DNA of 39,751 bases. Source: a bacterium ADurb.Bin236 (GTDB lineage Bacteria > UBP15 > UBA6099). Below, piece after piece: positions 13,621-24,832 of the stretch. A model generated the notes under the pieces. It saw only the letters and a list, made by a program, of their open reading frames with translations, did not search any database and was not told the DNA's origin. The DNA lies in contig MWCD01000037.1 of the NCBI GenBank assembly GCA_002069885.1, positions 1-39,751 of the forward strand. Reading direction: 5' to 3'. A program made the position numbers and the translations under genes. The stretch's first letter is position 1. Every line of letters begins with the position of its first letter.

Positions 13621-14325
13621 ATGGCTGTAGCGACGAAAGCGATGAAGGCAAGAAAGGCCCTCATACCCGAGAAGGAGTCCTTCGCGGCGGAAGAGGCGTT
13701 CGAGATCCTCAAGAAGATCAGCGTCGAGGTTCCGAGGAAGTTCGACGAAACGGTCGAGGCCAGTTTCAGGCTGGGGATAGACCCAAAGAAGGCCGAGCAG
13801 CAGATAAGAAGCACTATAGTGCTGCCTAACGGCACGGGCAAGGTTCCGCGGATAGTGGTGTTTGCCGCAGGGGACAAGCACATGGAGGCCGAGAAGGCCG
13901 GCGTCGAAGCTGTCGGCGGTGACGACTTGGCGGACAGGATACTTGGCGGCTGGCTGGACTTCGACGTGGCGATATCCACTCCGGACATGATGAGGGTTGT
14001 CGGAAAGCTCGGAAAGGTGCTCGGCCCCAGAGGTTTGATGCCGAACCCCAAGAGCGGAACGGTGACGTTCAACATCAGAGAGACGGTGGACGAATTCAAA
14101 AAGGGAAAAGTGGAATACAGGAACGACAAGTTCGGCATCGTGTCGGTTCCGCTCGGAAGGACGTCGTTCGAGCCGAAGATGCTGCTTGAGAATTTCGAGG
14201 CGTTGCACGGGGCGATAGTGAAGGCGCGCCCGTCGGCGGCGAAGGGACAATACATCAGAAGCGCGTACGTGTCGACGACAATGGGGCCGGGGCTGAAGAT
14301 TGATTTGGCCTCGCTCATAAAATAA
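13621..14325 (+). CDS. rplA: 50S ribosomal protein L1
   Basis: 234 residues, normal length. L1 forms the mobile stalk at the ribosomal E site and usually represses its own operon by binding mRNA. The signature GKVLGPRGLMPNPKSGTVT is intact, as is RIVVFAAGDKH near the domain boundary. A GAGGAG site precedes ATG and 35 bp separate it from rplK. Confidence 0.97.
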   Translation: MAVATKAMKARKALIPEKESFAAEEAFEILKKISVEVPRKFDETVEASFRLGIDPKKAEQQIRSTIVLPNGTGKVPRIVVFAAGDKHMEAEKAGVEAVGGDDLADRILGGWLDFDVAISTPDMMRVVGKLGKVLGPRGLMPNPKSGTVTFNIRETVDEFKKGKVEYRNDKFGIVSVPLGRTSFEPKMLLENFEALHGAIVKARPSAAKGQYIRSAYVSTTMGPGLKIDLASLIK

Positions 14326-14348
14326 TCGAGAAGGAAGAGGGTAATCCG

Positions 14349-14885
14349 ATGGCTCTGGCGCTGGCGGACAAGAAACTGCACGTAGACGAGATATCAAAGA
14401 GGCTCGAAGCCAACAAGTTCTGCATGCTTGTGGACACTCAAACGCTGACGGTGCATCAGGTTGAAGACCTGCGCGCGAAGCTGGGAGAAAAGAACATAAA
14501 ACTCAAAGTCTACAAGAACAGGCTGATCAAGCGGGCGATAGACGAACAGGGTTCGGATTCGCAGTTGGCGAAGTTGACCGAGCATCTTACAGGCCCGACG
14601 GCGATGGCGTTCACCGATGGCGACCCGATAGTGGCGGCGAAGGTGTTCGCCGACTATGCGGCGGAGAACAAGAACCTCGGTCTGAAAGCGGTCGTGTACG
14701 AAGACCAGTACTGGACCGAGGCGGACATAAAGGAAATGGTGAAGCTCGGCTCGATGGCGGCGATATACGGGCGGCTGATCAACGGAATGAAGACGCCGAT
14801 GAGGAAGCTGACGAACTCGCTGAAATGGCCGGGGACGAAACTGACGCTGACGCTGAAGGCGGCGGCGGAAAAAGCAGGGCAATGA
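14349..14885 (+). CDS. rplJ: 50S ribosomal protein L10
   Basis: 178 residues. L10 is the stalk base that anchors L7/L12 dimers through its C-terminal helix. The N-terminal part has KLHVDEISKRLEANKFCMLV and KVYKNRLIKRAI; the C-terminal helix includes KLTLTLKAAAEKAG. Only 23 bp separate it from rplA, so the long L10-binding leader known from E. coli is absent at this position. Confidence 0.95.
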   Translation: MALALADKKLHVDEISKRLEANKFCMLVDTQTLTVHQVEDLRAKLGEKNIKLKVYKNRLIKRAIDEQGSDSQLAKLTEHLTGPTAMAFTDGDPIVAAKVFADYAAENKNLGLKAVVYEDQYWTEADIKEMVKLGSMAAIYGRLINGMKTPMRKLTNSLKWPGTKLTLTLKAAAEKAGQ

Positions 14886-15009
14886 CGCCGAGCGCCCGGC
14901 GGCACAACCGGGCGGCGAGGCGCGACGATAAAGGGCGGCCGGCGCAGACCGCCTAAAGTTGCTGAATTGCAAAACAGAAAATCAGGAACGAGATTCAAGG
15001 AGGCAGAAA
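14886..15009 (+). other. rplJ-rplL intergenic region with two hairpins
   Basis: 124 bp, much longer than most gaps in this cluster. Hairpin 1 is CGCCCGG (14893-14899) with CCGGGCG (14908-14914). Hairpin 2 is GGCGG (14934-14938) with CCGCC (14949-14953), extended by a G-T pair. Neither has a T run. They may raise rplL expression or mark mRNA processing, since L7/L12 is needed in excess. Confidence 0.5.
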
Positions 15010-15378
15010 ATGAACGTGCAGGAAGTGTTTGAGGCCGTAAAGGGCGCGACAATGGCGGAGATCAACGAGCTGGCAGGGTTGCTCGAAGAGGAATTCGGGG
15101 TGGCCCCGATGATGGCGGCTCCCATGGCGGCGGCAGCGGGACCGGCCGCGGCGGCTGAAGAGGAAAAGACCGAGTTCAACGTGGTCATCACCTCGGTCGG
15201 CGACAAGAAAATCCCGATCATCAAGGCGGTCAGAGAGTTGACCAGCCTCGGACTGAAAGAAGCCAAGGACCTCGTGGAAGCCACTCCGGCGACCGTGAAG
15301 GAAGGCGTCACGAAAGAAGAAGCCGAGAAGTTCAAAGCCAAGCTTGAAGAAGCTGGCGCGACCGTGGAACTTAAGTAA
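15010..15378 (+). CDS. rplL: 50S ribosomal protein L7/L12
   Basis: 122 residues. The N-terminal dimerisation domain ([20 protein letters not shown]) is joined by an Ala/Met/Pro hinge (residues ~35-53) to the C-terminal factor-binding domain ([32 protein letters not shown]). ATG 15010 is chosen because AGGAGG lies 5 nt upstream and it gives the standard N-terminus; the in-frame upstream ATG at 14959 would add 17 unrelated residues. Confidence 0.97.
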   Translation: MNVQEVFEAVKGATMAEINELAGLLEEEFGVAPMMAAPMAAAAGPAAAAEEEKTEFNVVITSVGDKKIPIIKAVRELTSLGLKEAKDLVEATPATVKEGVTKEEAEKFKAKLEEAGATVELK

Positions 15379-15394
15379 CAAGGCTGAAAAGAAG

Positions 15395-15434
15395 ATGAGG
15401 AGAACCAGACGGGAACGCCGGTTCTCCTCATTTT
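15395..15434 (+). terminator. rplL-rpoB attenuator hairpin
   Basis: A perfect 12-bp stem, ATGAGGAGAACC (15395-15406) with GGTTCTCCTCAT (15420-15431), has a 13-nt loop and only four T after it. It lies 16 bp past rplL, in the same place as the partial terminator that lowers rpoBC transcription relative to rplJL in E. coli. The short T run suggests partial termination. Confidence 0.7.
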
Positions 15435-15520
15435 GTCGCTTATGAAGAAGTTGCTTTAAGCGGCTGGCCGCATCAAAGTGTCATCCTCGCGGCGGACACA
15501 CTCTGAACAGGGGTGTTAAA

Positions 15521-18500
15521 ATGGCAAATCCGAACAAGTTGTCGAAAAAAGATTGGAAAACGCATAATTTTTCCGAGTTGACGGCGGCGCTGAACGTGCC
15601 GAGGCTGATCGACATCCAGACTCAGTCTTTCTCGTGGCTCAGGGACGATGGCCTGCTGGGGCTTTTCAAGAGCATATCCCCGATAGAGTCTGTGGCTTCG
15701 ACCACGGACGAGGGCCTTGTGCTTGAATTCCTCGACCTGACGTTCGAGGACCCCAAGTACGACCCGGAGGAATGCAAGCGCCGGGAGAAAACATACGAAG
15801 CCGGCCTCAAGGTCAAGGCGAGGCTGATTAACCGCAAAACGGGCGAGATCAAGGAGCAGGAAGTCTACCTCTGCGAATGCCCGATCATGACCGACTACGG
15901 CACGTTTGTGTTTAACGGAGCCGAGCGAGTCGTGCTGAGCCAGTTGATCAGGTCTCCCGGCGTGTATTTCCAAGCGCCCAAGGCTTTGAGCGGCATAAAC
16001 TTCTTCACCGGAAAGATCATCCCCAACCGGGGAGCGTGGGTAGAGTTCGAGTTCGACATCAAGGGGCAGGCACACATCAGGATCGACAAAACGAGAAAAA
16101 TACCCATCACCACCTTCCTGCGCGCCATAGGCTTCGGCTTCGACCGCAAGGACAGGAAGGTGTTCCTCGAAGACAATTTCAAGGTGTCCGACCCGACGCC
16201 CGAGAAGCTGATCGGCTTCGTGGTCGCCGACGACATAGAGGACAAGGAAACCGGGAAGAAGATCAAAAAAGGAACGGTCATAACGAAAGACGTCTGCGAC
16301 AAGATTCTGGCCATGGGGCTGAAGTCCCTGATGCTGACGGAGAACTGCCGGGACTTCTACATGGAGGACTCGATACTCAACGCGTTGGAAAAGGAAACGG
16401 TTCTGACGCGCGAGCAGGCGTTGCTGGACATATACAAAAAGCTGAGGCCCGGAGACATCCCGACGCTCGAGCACGCGGAGAGGCTGCTTGACAGCAGGTT
16501 CTTCCTGCCGGGCAAGTACGACCTGTCCGAAGTGGGCCGATACAAAATCAACGAAAAACTGATGCTTGACGTGCATCCCAACAGGCTGGCTCTGACGAGG
16601 CAGGACTTCATCGAGAGCATCAGGTACATGTTGGCTCTGAGGTTGAAGGGCAAGAGGGACATCGCGCGGGAAAGATACTTCGAAGAAGTGCTCAGCGAGG
16701 GCGAACAGAAGTTCTTCGACCAGTTCATTGAATACTACAAGTGCGAGCCGAACGCCGACGACATCGACCATCTGGGAAACAGAAGGGTCAGGTGCGTAGG
16801 GGAGTTGCTGCTTAACAGGCTGCGCGGCGCGCTCGGCATGATGGAAAAGACGATTCGCGACCGGATGATACAGTACGACTCGATGATAGCGACGCCGCAG
16901 TCGCTGATCAATCCGAGGCCGCTGATAGCGGCGATAAACGAGTTTTTCGGGAGCAGCCCGCTGTCGCAGTTCATGGATCAGACGAACCCGCTGTCGGCTC
17001 TGACGCACAAGAGGAAGTTGAGCGCGCTGGGGCCGGGCGGACTGACGAGAGAGCGCGCGGGCTTCGAGGTGAGGGACGTCCACTTCTCGCACTACGGAAG
17101 GATATGCCCCATCGAGTCTCCGGAAGGCCCGAACATCGGACTCATCGGCTCTCTGGCGACGTACTCGAAGCTGGATAAGTTCGGCTTCCTGCTGGCGCCA
17201 TACGTTAAGGTGGACAAAGGCAAGATCACCAAGAGCGTGGAGTACCTGAGCGCGGCGGTGGAGGACAGATATCCGATAGCGCAGGCGAACGCGCCGATAG
17301 ACAAGAAGGGCGGGTTCAGCGAACAGCTCGTGGCCGTGCGCTCGCGGGACAAGATCGAAAGAATACCTCCCAAAGACGTGGTGTATATGGACGTCAGCCC
17401 GAAGCAGCTCGTTTCGGTGACGACGGCGCTGATCCCGTTCCTTGAACACGACGACGCGAACAGGGCTTTGATGGGATCGAACATGCAGAGGCAGGCGGTT
17501 CCACTCATCAGATCGGACGCGCCTTACGTGGGCACTGGCATGGAACATAAAGTGGCCACAGACGCCGACGCGCTGGTGTACGCGAAACGCGCGGGCAAAA
17601 TCACATACGTCGACAGCAAGGTTATCAAGGTTAAAGTCGACGGCAAGAACGAGGAAGACGTATACAACCTGATAAAGTTCGGCAGGTCCAACCAGAGCAC
17701 GTGCATAAACTTCAAGCCCGTGGTGTCCCTCGGCGAAAAAGTGGAAGAGGGAACGACGCTGGCGGACGGGCCGAGTTGCGAGAACGGAAGGCTGGCGCTG
17801 GGACGCAACCTGCTGGTCGCGTTCATGCCGTGGGAAGGGTACAACTACGAAGACGCGGTGATATGCTCCGAGCGGTTGCTGATGGAGGATTCATTTACTT
17901 CGATATTCATAGAGAAATACGAGTGCGAGGCGAGAGAGACGAAGTTGGGTCCGGAGGAAATCACGCGGGACATCCCGAACGTGAACGAGGAAGTGCTCGA
18001 AAATCTGGACGAGAACGCGATAATCAAGGTCGGCACGCACGTGAAAGCCGGAGATATCCTGATAGGCAAGGTCATCCCGAAAGGGGAGACGGAGCCGACG
18101 GCTGAAGAGCGGTTGCTGAGGGCGATATTCGGAGAAAAGGCGAGAGACGTAAGGAACACCTCGCTGAAAGTGCCGCACGGCGGCAAGGGGATAGTCATAG
18201 GCGTGACGGACTTCAGCCGGGAGGCGGGAGACGATTTCGCGCCGGGCAAGAACCGAAGCGTAAGGGTGTTCGTCGCTCAGCGCAGACACCTTATGGTCGG
18301 CGATAAGCTGGCCGGAAGGCACGGCAACAAAGGCGTCATCTCGCGCATAGTTCCGATAGAGGACATGCCGTATCTGGAAGACGGCACGCCGATAGACGTG
18401 ATATTGAACCCGCTGGGCGTGCCTTCCCGAATGAACCTCGGACAGGTGCTCGAGACGCACCTCGGATGGGTGGCGCACCACATGAACACATACTTCGAGA

Positions 18501-19069
18501 CGCCGATATTCGAGGGCGTTTCAGAAGAGGAGTTGTTCTCCCTGTTGGACAAGGCCGGGCTTCCGCAAGACGGCAAAGTGAAGCTGTTCAACGGCAAGAC
18601 CGGGGAGCAGTTCGACGAGAAAGTGATGGTAGGGTACATATATCTTCTGAAGCTCAACCACATGATTGAAGACAAGATGCACGCGCGCTCGACAGGGTCG
18701 TACGCGCTTGTGACGCAGCAACCGCTGGGCGGCAAGGCTCAGTTCGGCGGCCAGAGGTTCGGAGAGATGGAAGTGTGGGCTCTTGAGGCGTACGGCGCGG
18801 CCGTGACTCTGCAGGAGCTTCTCACCATCAAGTCCGACGACATCACCGGAAGAGTGAAGACGTACGAGGCGATAGTGAAGCACGAGAACATACAGAAGCC
18901 GGGCATACCGGAATCGTTCAACGTGCTGGTCAAGGAGTTGCAGGCTCTGGCGCTGGACGTCCAGTTGCTGACAGGCTCCGGGCGAAAGATAATGCAGACG
19001 ACCGAGGACGATTCGGTCGGCTCGATACTGCTTGACGACTTGGGGATACAAAGCCCGTCGTACAAGTGA
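15521..19069 (+). CDS. rpoB: DNA-directed RNA polymerase subunit beta
   Basis: 1182 residues, a compact beta subunit shorter than the 1342 of E. coli. It starts [20 protein letters not shown]. The rifampicin pocket (about 16945-17040) reads [20 protein letters not shown] followed by [10 protein letters not shown]. The key Asp516, His526 and Ser531 equivalents are wild type, while Arg529 is Lys and Gln510 is Pro in E. coli numbering. Further landmarks are [56 protein letters not shown] and, near the C-terminus, [20 protein letters not shown]. rpoC follows after 97 bp. Confidence 0.98.
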   Translation: MANPNKLSKKDWKTHNFSELTAALNVPRLIDIQTQSFSWLRDDGLLGLFKSISPIESVASTTDEGLVLEFLDLTFEDPKYDPEECKRREKTYEAGLKVKARLINRKTGEIKEQEVYLCECPIMTDYGTFVFNGAERVVLSQLIRSPGVYFQAPKALSGINFFTGKIIPNRGAWVEFEFDIKGQAHIRIDKTRKIPITTFLRAIGFGFDRKDRKVFLEDNFKVSDPTPEKLIGFVVADDIEDKETGKKIKKGTVITKDVCDKILAMGLKSLMLTENCRDFYMEDSILNALEKETVLTREQALLDIYKKLRPGDIPTLEHAERLLDSRFFLPGKYDLSEVGRYKINEKLMLDVHPNRLALTRQDFIESIRYMLALRLKGKRDIARERYFEEVLSEGEQKFFDQFIEYYKCEPNADDIDHLGNRRVRCVGELLLNRLRGALGMMEKTIRDRMIQYDSMIATPQSLINPRPLIAAINEFFGSSPLSQFMDQTNPLSALTHKRKLSALGPGGLTRERAGFEVRDVHFSHYGRICPIESPEGPNIGLIGSLATYSKLDKFGFLLAPYVKVDKGKITKSVEYLSAAVEDRYPIAQANAPIDKKGGFSEQLVAVRSRDKIERIPPKDVVYMDVSPKQLVSVTTALIPFLEHDDANRALMGSNMQRQAVPLIRSDAPYVGTGMEHKVATDADALVYAKRAGKITYVDSKVIKVKVDGKNEEDVYNLIKFGRSNQSTCINFKPVVSLGEKVEEGTTLADGPSCENGRLALGRNLLVAFMPWEGYNYEDAVICSERLLMEDSFTSIFIEKYECEARETKLGPEEITRDIPNVNEEVLENLDENAIIKVGTHVKAGDILIGKVIPKGETEPTAEERLLRAIFGEKARDVRNTSLKVPHGGKGIVIGVTDFSREAGDDFAPGKNRSVRVFVAQRRHLMVGDKLAGRHGNKGVISRIVPIEDMPYLEDGTPIDVILNPLGVPSRMNLGQVLETHLGWVAHHMNTYFETPIFEGVSEEELFSLLDKAGLPQDGKVKLFNGKTGEQFDEKVMVGYIYLLKLNHMIEDKMHARSTGSYALVTQQPLGGKAQFGGQRFGEMEVWALEAYGAAVTLQELLTIKSDDITGRVKTYEAIVKHENIQKPGIPESFNVLVKELQALALDVQLLTGSGRKIMQTTEDDSVGSILLDDLGIQSPSYK

Positions 19070-19093
19070 CGTTCCCGGCTGGGCCGGGGAAAA

Positions 19094-19134
19094 GGCGGCG
19101 GGCCGGAAGAGGCGTTTCCGGAGCATCCGCCGCC
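19094..19134 (+). other. rpoB-rpoC intergenic stem-loop
   Basis: The outer stem GGCGGCGG (19094-19101) pairs with CCGCCGCC (19127-19134). An inner stem CCGGAA (19103-19108) pairs with TTCCGG (19116-19121) around a 7-nt loop. There is no T run, so it is unlikely to terminate. It may be an mRNA processing or stabilising element between the two polymerase genes. The rpoC ribosome site TAAGGAGGT lies 17 nt beyond. Confidence 0.6.
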
Positions 19135-19166
19135 GCCGCGGCATCCGACCTTAAGGAGGTTAATCC

Positions 19167-22100
19167 GTGAGCAAGACGACACTGGAAAAAATCCGAATAA
19201 GCCTCGCGTCGCCGGACACCATTCGCAAGTGGTCGTACGGCGAGGTGAAGAAGCCTGAAACCATAAACTACAGGACTCTCAAACCGGAGAAGGACGGCCT
19301 GTTTTGCGAGAAGATTTTCGGGCCTGTGAAAGACTGGGAATGCCACTGCGGCAAGTACAAGAGAATCCGGTTCAAGAACATAAAGTGCGAAGCCTGCGGA
19401 GTCGAAGTCACGCAGACGAAGGTGCGGCGCGAGAGGATGGGCCACATCGTGCTCGCCGCTCCAGTAAGCCACATCTGGTACTTCAAGGGAACTCCCAGCA
19501 GGATGAGCTATCTGCTCGGCATCTCCGTCAAAGAGCTTGAGCGCGTCCTGTACTACGGCGATTTCATGGTGACGAAAGTCAACAAGGACGCTATCGACGA
19601 TCTGGTGAAGAAGATAAAGTCGGAAAAGCCGCAGTTCAGCATCGCCAGACTGATTCCGGCGTTTGCGGAAAACACCGCGCGGCTTGAAATGCTCGAAGAA
19701 GAGGGAACGGGCAAGAAGTTCCCCATCATCGGCAACATAAAAGTCTGCGACACCGATTTCTCCAGAGCGGAACGCGAGGAGATACAGAACACGCTAAAGA
19801 AGCTTCAGGGCAGGTTCGGCGAAGACAGCGGCGTGACTCTCAGGCTGGAAAAAGTCTCCGGGCACGAGTCCGTCAGGGTATGCCGCAAGGTGGGAGACGA
19901 GGAAAAGATTCTCGGATACCTTCCGATGCTTTACTCCAAAGTCCTGTCAACGTACATCAAGGACGGGTCGGTGGAATATGAAGCGACGGTAGAGAGGATA
20001 ACCAAGGGGATAATGTACAGGAGGCGGCTGGGCATCCGGCTGGCGCTCCGGTTTAAAGATAAAGCCATATCGCAACAGATAATGAGGATGCTGAGAACGA
20101 AGTTTCAGGAGTGCGAGGACGTTTACACGGCGATATACCTCGACGAGGGCCTGAGCCTTCTACAGTCGTTGCAGCCGAAGCAGACGCTGCAGACCGGGAT
20201 GGTCGGAAGCGTGTATAAGTTCGCCGACGGCCGCGTATTCAAGCCGGAAGACAAAGTGTTCGAGGAGATATACGACCTCGATTTCTACGTGCCGCGGCCT
20301 TACGATCAGGCGATGAACCTGATGAAATATTTGTCGGACTGTTTCAACGACACTTCGATCAACAACCTGTTCTCGGTGGGAATGGGGGCGCAGGCGGTCA
20401 AAGACGTTCTGAAGGATCTCGACCTCGACGCCCTTTCGACGGAACTGACGGCCGAGATAGAAGAGGCGAAGAAGCAGAAACGCCTGAAGCTCATAAAGCG
20501 GCTTACGGTGGTCGAAGCGTTCAGGAAGTCCAAGAGCAAACCGGAATGGATGATATTGGACATGCTGCCCGTGTTGCCGCCCGACCTGAGGCCGATGGTG
20601 CAGCTCGAAGGCGGAAGGTTCGCGTCGTCCGACCTCAACGACCTGTATCGCAGGGTTATAAACAGGAACAACAGGCTGAAAAAGCTAATTGAGATAAAGG
20701 CCCCTGAGAGCATCATCAGGAACGAGAAAAGGATGCTGCAGGAGGCTGTGGACGCGCTGATAGACAACGGCAGGAGAGGACGCGTGTTCACCGGCTCGCA
20801 CAAGAGGCCGCTGAAGTCCCTCAGCGAGTTGCTTAAAGGAAAACAGGGAAGGTTCCGGCAGAATCTGCTGGGCAAGCGCGTGGACTACTCCGGGCGCTCG
20901 GTCATCGTGGTCGGCCCGGAACTTAAGCTGCACCAGTGCGGGCTTCCCAAGGACATGGCGCTGGAACTGTTCAAGCCGTTCGTCATGCACGAGCTTGTGA
21001 ACAGAAACATAGTGCCTAACATCAAGACGGCGAAGAAGTTCGTGGAGCGCTCCGAGAGCGAGGTTTGGGACGTGCTCGAAGAGATAGTGCGCGACCACCC
21101 GGTCATGCTGAACAGAGCTCCCACGCTTCACAGGCTGGGCATACAGGCGTTCCAGCCCGTCCTCGTCGAGGGCAAGGCCATACAGATTCACCCGTTGGTG
21201 TGCGCAGCGTTCAACGCGGACTTCGACGGAGACCAGATGGCGGTTCATCTGCCGCTTTCGATGGAGGCGCAGGCCGAAGCGAGGCTGATAATGCTCTCGA
21301 CCAACAACCTGTTGCTGCCGGCGAACGGCAGGCCGGTGGTGGCGCCTTCGCAGGACATCGTTATCGGCGTGTACTACCTGACGCAGGAGAAAAAGGGAGC
21401 CAAGGGAGAAGGGAAGATATTCAGGGACGTCAACGAGGTGCGGATGGCCCACGAACTGGGGCACGTATCGCTGCACGCCGCCATAAAGATAAGACACAAA
21501 GGAAAAGTCATCGACACGACAGTCGGGCGCTCGATATTCAACAGCATACTGCCCGAGGGGCTTCCCTATGAGAACGGGGTCATAAGCAAGAAACAGTTGA
21601 GCCGAATCATCGGGCAGTGTCTGAGGCGGCGCGGGCAGAAGAGAACGGTTCAGCTTCTGGACGCCGTCAAGCAGATGGGCTACCAGTACGCGACGCAGGC
21701 CGGACTGACGATTTCCATCGTTGATGTCGTGATCCCCGAAGAGAGGCGCAAGCTGCTCAAAGAGGCGGAGGCGTTGGAGCGCAACATCGACGTGTTCTTT
21801 GACCGCGGGCTTCTTACCGAGGACGAGAAATATCAGAAACGCATCGAGCTATGGATGGAGCGGCAGGAAAAGATCAAACAGATGTTCGAGCGAACCATCA
21901 AGGAAGACAAGTTCAATTCGCTGTTCATGATGGCCGAATCGGGAGCGCGAGGAACGGTGCAGCAGATAAGGCAGCTCGGCGGCCTCCGCGGTCTCATGAG
22001 CGACCCAACAGGACGCACAATCGACTTCCCGATAAAAACGAACTTCAGAGAAGGCCTCTCCGTTCTCGAATACTTCATATCCACCCACGGCGCGCGCAAA

Positions 22101-23762
22101 GGCCTCGCGGACACCGCGCTGAGGACAGCCGACTCCGGGTACCTAACGCGCAGGCTTGTGGATGTCGCGCAGGATGTCATCATTCAGGAGCTTGACTGCG
22201 GCACGAATAGGTTCCTCACGGTGGAGACTATTTACGTAAACGGGCGCAGCGTCCCGATTGTTCAGGACGTTCTGATGAAGAGCCTCAAGCTGACTAAGAA
22301 GAAACCCGTAGAAATCATTGAGGAAAAGGCGTACAAGTTTGACGGCCTCGAAGACGTCAAGGCCACCATCAAGCTGAAAGGCAAGCAGAAGAAAATCTGC
22401 CTTAAGAAAATATATCCGATTCGGGACGAGACCGGGGAGGTCATAGGCGCCAAGAAGGACGGAAAGGCGATCTATCTGGACTTTCAGGGGATAGACCTGA
22501 GGGAGTCCAATCCCGATATCACCGACCACATGAAGACGCTGTTGAGAGAAAAACTCATCGGCAGGGTGGCTGGAAAAGACATCTTCAGCCTGACCACGGG
22601 CGAAGTTTTCGTTAAGAAGGGCGAGGAGATAACCGAAGAGGATTTCGACAACATGTCGAAAACGGTGTTGGCGGCTCCTCTGCAGATACGCTCGGCGTTG
22701 GAGTGCCAGACAAGGTACGGCGTGTGCGCTATGTGCTATGGGCGCAACTTCGCCACCGGCAAGATAGCGCAGATAGGCGACGCGACCGGCATCATAGCCG
22801 CGCAGAGCATAGGCGAGCCTGGAACTCAGTTGACGATGCGCACCTTCCACACTGGCGGCGTGTCGGGCGAGGACATTTCGGACATCACGCAGGGTCTGCC
22901 CCGCGTCGAAGAACTTTTCGAGGCCAGAAAGCCTAAGTCTCAGGCTCTTATGAGCGAGGTGGACGGCAAGGCTGAGATAGTCTCCACCGAGACCGGGCGA
23001 GAGATTGTCATCGCGCCGACCCATGACAAGGAAGCCAAGAAAGAAAGAATGAGAGTGCCCGACGACTCGATGATTCTCGTGAAGAACGGGGACAGGGTTG
23101 CGATGGGGCAGGCGCTCACGGATGGGCACTTAAGCCCGCACGAGGTTCTGCGCGTGCTCGGTCTGGCCAAAGCTCAGGAATACATAGTCAACGAAGTCAT
23201 CGCGGTCTATAAAAGCCAAGGCGTGGACACGAATGAGAAACACGTCGAAGTCATCGTCCGCGAGATGCTCAGGAAGATTAAAATCGAAACCCCCGGAGAC
23301 ACGGACTTCCTTCCGCAGTCGCTGGTGGACAGGTTCGAGTTCGACCGCAAGAACAGGGAGATGAAGCTGCAGGGCAAGAAGGCCGCTACCGGGAAATCCG
23401 TTCTGCTCGGCATAACGAAATGCTCGCTCTCAACGCACAGCTTCCTGTCCGCCGCGTCTTTCCAAGAGACCACGAGGGTGCTCACAGACGCGGCGACGAA
23501 AGGCAAGGTCGACCCGCTGATGGGACTGAAGGAAAACGTCATAATCGGGAACCTCGTGCCCGCCGGAACAGGGTTGCCGTCGTACAGAGACGTCAAGCTC
23601 GCGTTCAACGCTCCCGAAGAGGCCGCGATGGAACAGCCGGGCTCGCTTTTCGACGAGCCTGAGGCCGAGGAAGCCAAGCCGCTGACCCGCGATTCCATCG
23701 ACAGCGATTTCGACGAAGAGGAATTCGAGGAGGCAGAGGGAAAAGTTTCAGTCGATGATTGA
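19167..23762 (+). CDS. rpoC: DNA-directed RNA polymerase subunit beta'
   Basis: 1531 residues from GTG with an excellent TAAGGAGGT site. The N-terminal zinc ribbon is [20 protein letters not shown]. The active-site loop NADFDGDQM near 21217-21243 holds the three Asp that bind catalytic Mg. The bridge/trigger region is [20 protein letters not shown] with no SI3 insert in the trigger loop. A second zinc site is [13 protein letters not shown]. Between QELDCGT and LIGRVAGKD there are 118 residues, much more than I recall for Thermus (about 40), so an extra segment is present at about 22205-22558. The C-terminus is an acidic tail ([10 protein letters not shown]). rpsL begins 99 bp on. Confidence 0.98.
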   Translation: MSKTTLEKIRISLASPDTIRKWSYGEVKKPETINYRTLKPEKDGLFCEKIFGPVKDWECHCGKYKRIRFKNIKCEACGVEVTQTKVRRERMGHIVLAAPVSHIWYFKGTPSRMSYLLGISVKELERVLYYGDFMVTKVNKDAIDDLVKKIKSEKPQFSIARLIPAFAENTARLEMLEEEGTGKKFPIIGNIKVCDTDFSRAEREEIQNTLKKLQGRFGEDSGVTLRLEKVSGHESVRVCRKVGDEEKILGYLPMLYSKVLSTYIKDGSVEYEATVERITKGIMYRRRLGIRLALRFKDKAISQQIMRMLRTKFQECEDVYTAIYLDEGLSLLQSLQPKQTLQTGMVGSVYKFADGRVFKPEDKVFEEIYDLDFYVPRPYDQAMNLMKYLSDCFNDTSINNLFSVGMGAQAVKDVLKDLDLDALSTELTAEIEEAKKQKRLKLIKRLTVVEAFRKSKSKPEWMILDMLPVLPPDLRPMVQLEGGRFASSDLNDLYRRVINRNNRLKKLIEIKAPESIIRNEKRMLQEAVDALIDNGRRGRVFTGSHKRPLKSLSELLKGKQGRFRQNLLGKRVDYSGRSVIVVGPELKLHQCGLPKDMALELFKPFVMHELVNRNIVPNIKTAKKFVERSESEVWDVLEEIVRDHPVMLNRAPTLHRLGIQAFQPVLVEGKAIQIHPLVCAAFNADFDGDQMAVHLPLSMEAQAEARLIMLSTNNLLLPANGRPVVAPSQDIVIGVYYLTQEKKGAKGEGKIFRDVNEVRMAHELGHVSLHAAIKIRHKGKVIDTTVGRSIFNSILPEGLPYENGVISKKQLSRIIGQCLRRRGQKRTVQLLDAVKQMGYQYATQAGLTISIVDVVIPEERRKLLKEAEALERNIDVFFDRGLLTEDEKYQKRIELWMERQEKIKQMFERTIKEDKFNSLFMMAESGARGTVQQIRQLGGLRGLMSDPTGRTIDFPIKTNFREGLSVLEYFISTHGARKGLADTALRTADSGYLTRRLVDVAQDVIIQELDCGTNRFLTVETIYVNGRSVPIVQDVLMKSLKLTKKKPVEIIEEKAYKFDGLEDVKATIKLKGKQKKICLKKIYPIRDETGEVIGAKKDGKAIYLDFQGIDLRESNPDITDHMKTLLREKLIGRVAGKDIFSLTTGEVFVKKGEEITEEDFDNMSKTVLAAPLQIRSALECQTRYGVCAMCYGRNFATGKIAQIGDATGIIAAQSIGEPGTQLTMRTFHTGGVSGEDISDITQGLPRVEELFEARKPKSQALMSEVDGKAEIVSTETGREIVIAPTHDKEAKKERMRVPDDSMILVKNGDRVAMGQALTDGHLSPHEVLRVLGLAKAQEYIVNEVIAVYKSQGVDTNEKHVEVIVREMLRKIKIETPGDTDFLPQSLVDRFEFDRKNREMKLQGKKAATGKSVLLGITKCSLSTHSFLSAASFQETTRVLTDAATKGKVDPLMGLKENVIIGNLVPAGTGLPSYRDVKLAFNAPEEAAMEQPGSLFDEPEAEEAKPLTRDSIDSDFDEEEFEEAEGKVSVDD

Positions 23763-23861
23763 CACGGTTCCCGCGTTTTGCTATTCTTTTCATTTGTGTT
23801 TGAACGAGGTTAAAAAAATTTGACAGGCGTTTGGAAATACTGAGACGGGAAACGAAACACT

Positions 23862-24245
23862 ATGCCGACAGTGAACCAGTTAGTGCGGAACAAGAGAAAA
23901 CCGCAGAGAAGCAAATCGAAATCGATGGCGTTGCAGAAAAACCCGCAGAAGAGGGGCGTTTGCACCCGCGTGTGGACTGTGACGCCGAAGAAGCCCAACT
24001 CGGCGCTGCGCAAGGTGGCCAGAGTCCGTTTGTCCAACGGAATCGAAGTCGCGGCGTACATCCCCGGAGTGGGCCACAACCTGCAGGAGCACTCGATAGT
24101 GCTGATAAGAGGCGGCAGGGTGAAAGACCTTCCCGGCGTCAGATATCACATCGTGCGCGGAGTGCTTGACACCGCCGGCACGGAGAACAGAAAGCAGAGC
24201 AGGTCGAAGTACGGAACGAGAAGGCCGAAAAAGGCGGCGAAATAA
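23862..24245 (+). CDS. rpsL: 30S ribosomal protein S12
   Basis: 127 residues. S12 lies at the decoding centre. [20 protein letters not shown] has the wild-type Lys of the streptomycin site, and [18 protein letters not shown] is the second conserved block. It is the first gene of the str block and starts 99 bp after rpoC. The ribosome site is weak (GACGGGAAACG). Confidence 0.98.
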   Translation: MPTVNQLVRNKRKPQRSKSKSMALQKNPQKRGVCTRVWTVTPKKPNSALRKVARVRLSNGIEVAAYIPGVGHNLQEHSIVLIRGGRVKDLPGVRYHIVRGVLDTAGTENRKQSRSKYGTRRPKKAAK

Positions 24246-24290
24246 TGCGCAAGGGGCGCTCGCCGCGCCCCGAGCGGGGGATAATAGATT

Positions 24291-24761
24291 ATGCCGAGAC
24301 GCAAATACTCAAAAACGCAGAGAAACCCGGTTGATCCCGTCTACAATGACCCGGTCATCGGCTCGACCATCAACAAAATCCTCAAAAGAGGAAAGAAAAG
24401 CGTGGCCGAGAGGATAATGTACGAGGCGTTGGAAACCGTCGAAAAGAAGACGGGAAAGCCCGCTAGGGACGTTTACATCCTTGCCATCAGGAATGTCGCC
24501 CCCACCGTACAGGTCAAGTCGAAGAGAGTCGGCGGCGCCACGTATCAGGTGCCGATAGAAATAGAAGAAGACAGAAGACAGGCGCTTGCAATCACATGGC
24601 TGATGCAATTCGCCGAAGCTCGCAAGGGAGCGGGGTTTGCGCAAAAGTTCGCGGAAGAAATCATAGAGGCCTCGGAGAACAGAGGGGGCGCGATCAAAAA
24701 GAAGATCGACACCCACAAAATGGCCGAGGCCAACAAAGCTTTCTCGCACTACAGATTCTAA
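24291..24761 (+). CDS. rpsG: 30S ribosomal protein S7
   Basis: 156 residues, standard. S7 nucleates assembly of the 30S head. It starts [20 protein letters not shown]; the mid region [20 protein letters not shown] and the end [14 protein letters not shown] match the family. It follows rpsL after 45 bp. Confidence 0.98.
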   Translation: MPRRKYSKTQRNPVDPVYNDPVIGSTINKILKRGKKSVAERIMYEALETVEKKTGKPARDVYILAIRNVAPTVQVKSKRVGGATYQVPIEIEEDRRQALAITWLMQFAEARKGAGFAQKFAEEIIEASENRGGAIKKKIDTHKMAEANKAFSHYRF

Positions 24762-24779
24762 CGGTCGCAAGCAATCAAG

Positions 24780-24811
24780 CCCGCACCGTCTGGACATCAG
24801 GTGCGGGTTTT
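24780..24811 (+). terminator. Weak terminator/attenuator between rpsG and fusA
   Basis: A perfect 8-bp stem CCCGCACC / GGTGCGGG has a 12-nt loop and is followed by only four T. It ends 21 bp before fusA. Partial termination or RNA processing is possible; complete termination is unlikely inside the str block. Confidence 0.45.
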
Positions 24812-24832
24812 CGTGTCAGGATAAAGGCTGAA

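Noticed and set aside
15473-17548. 691-codon minus-strand frame opposite rpoB
   Set aside because: High-GC shadow of rpoB rich in Arg, His, Val and Leu, with no known domain; rpoB is unambiguous.
23820-23850. TTGACA before rpsL as a str promoter
   Set aside because: The -35 is perfect but no acceptable -10 lies 16-18 nt downstream.
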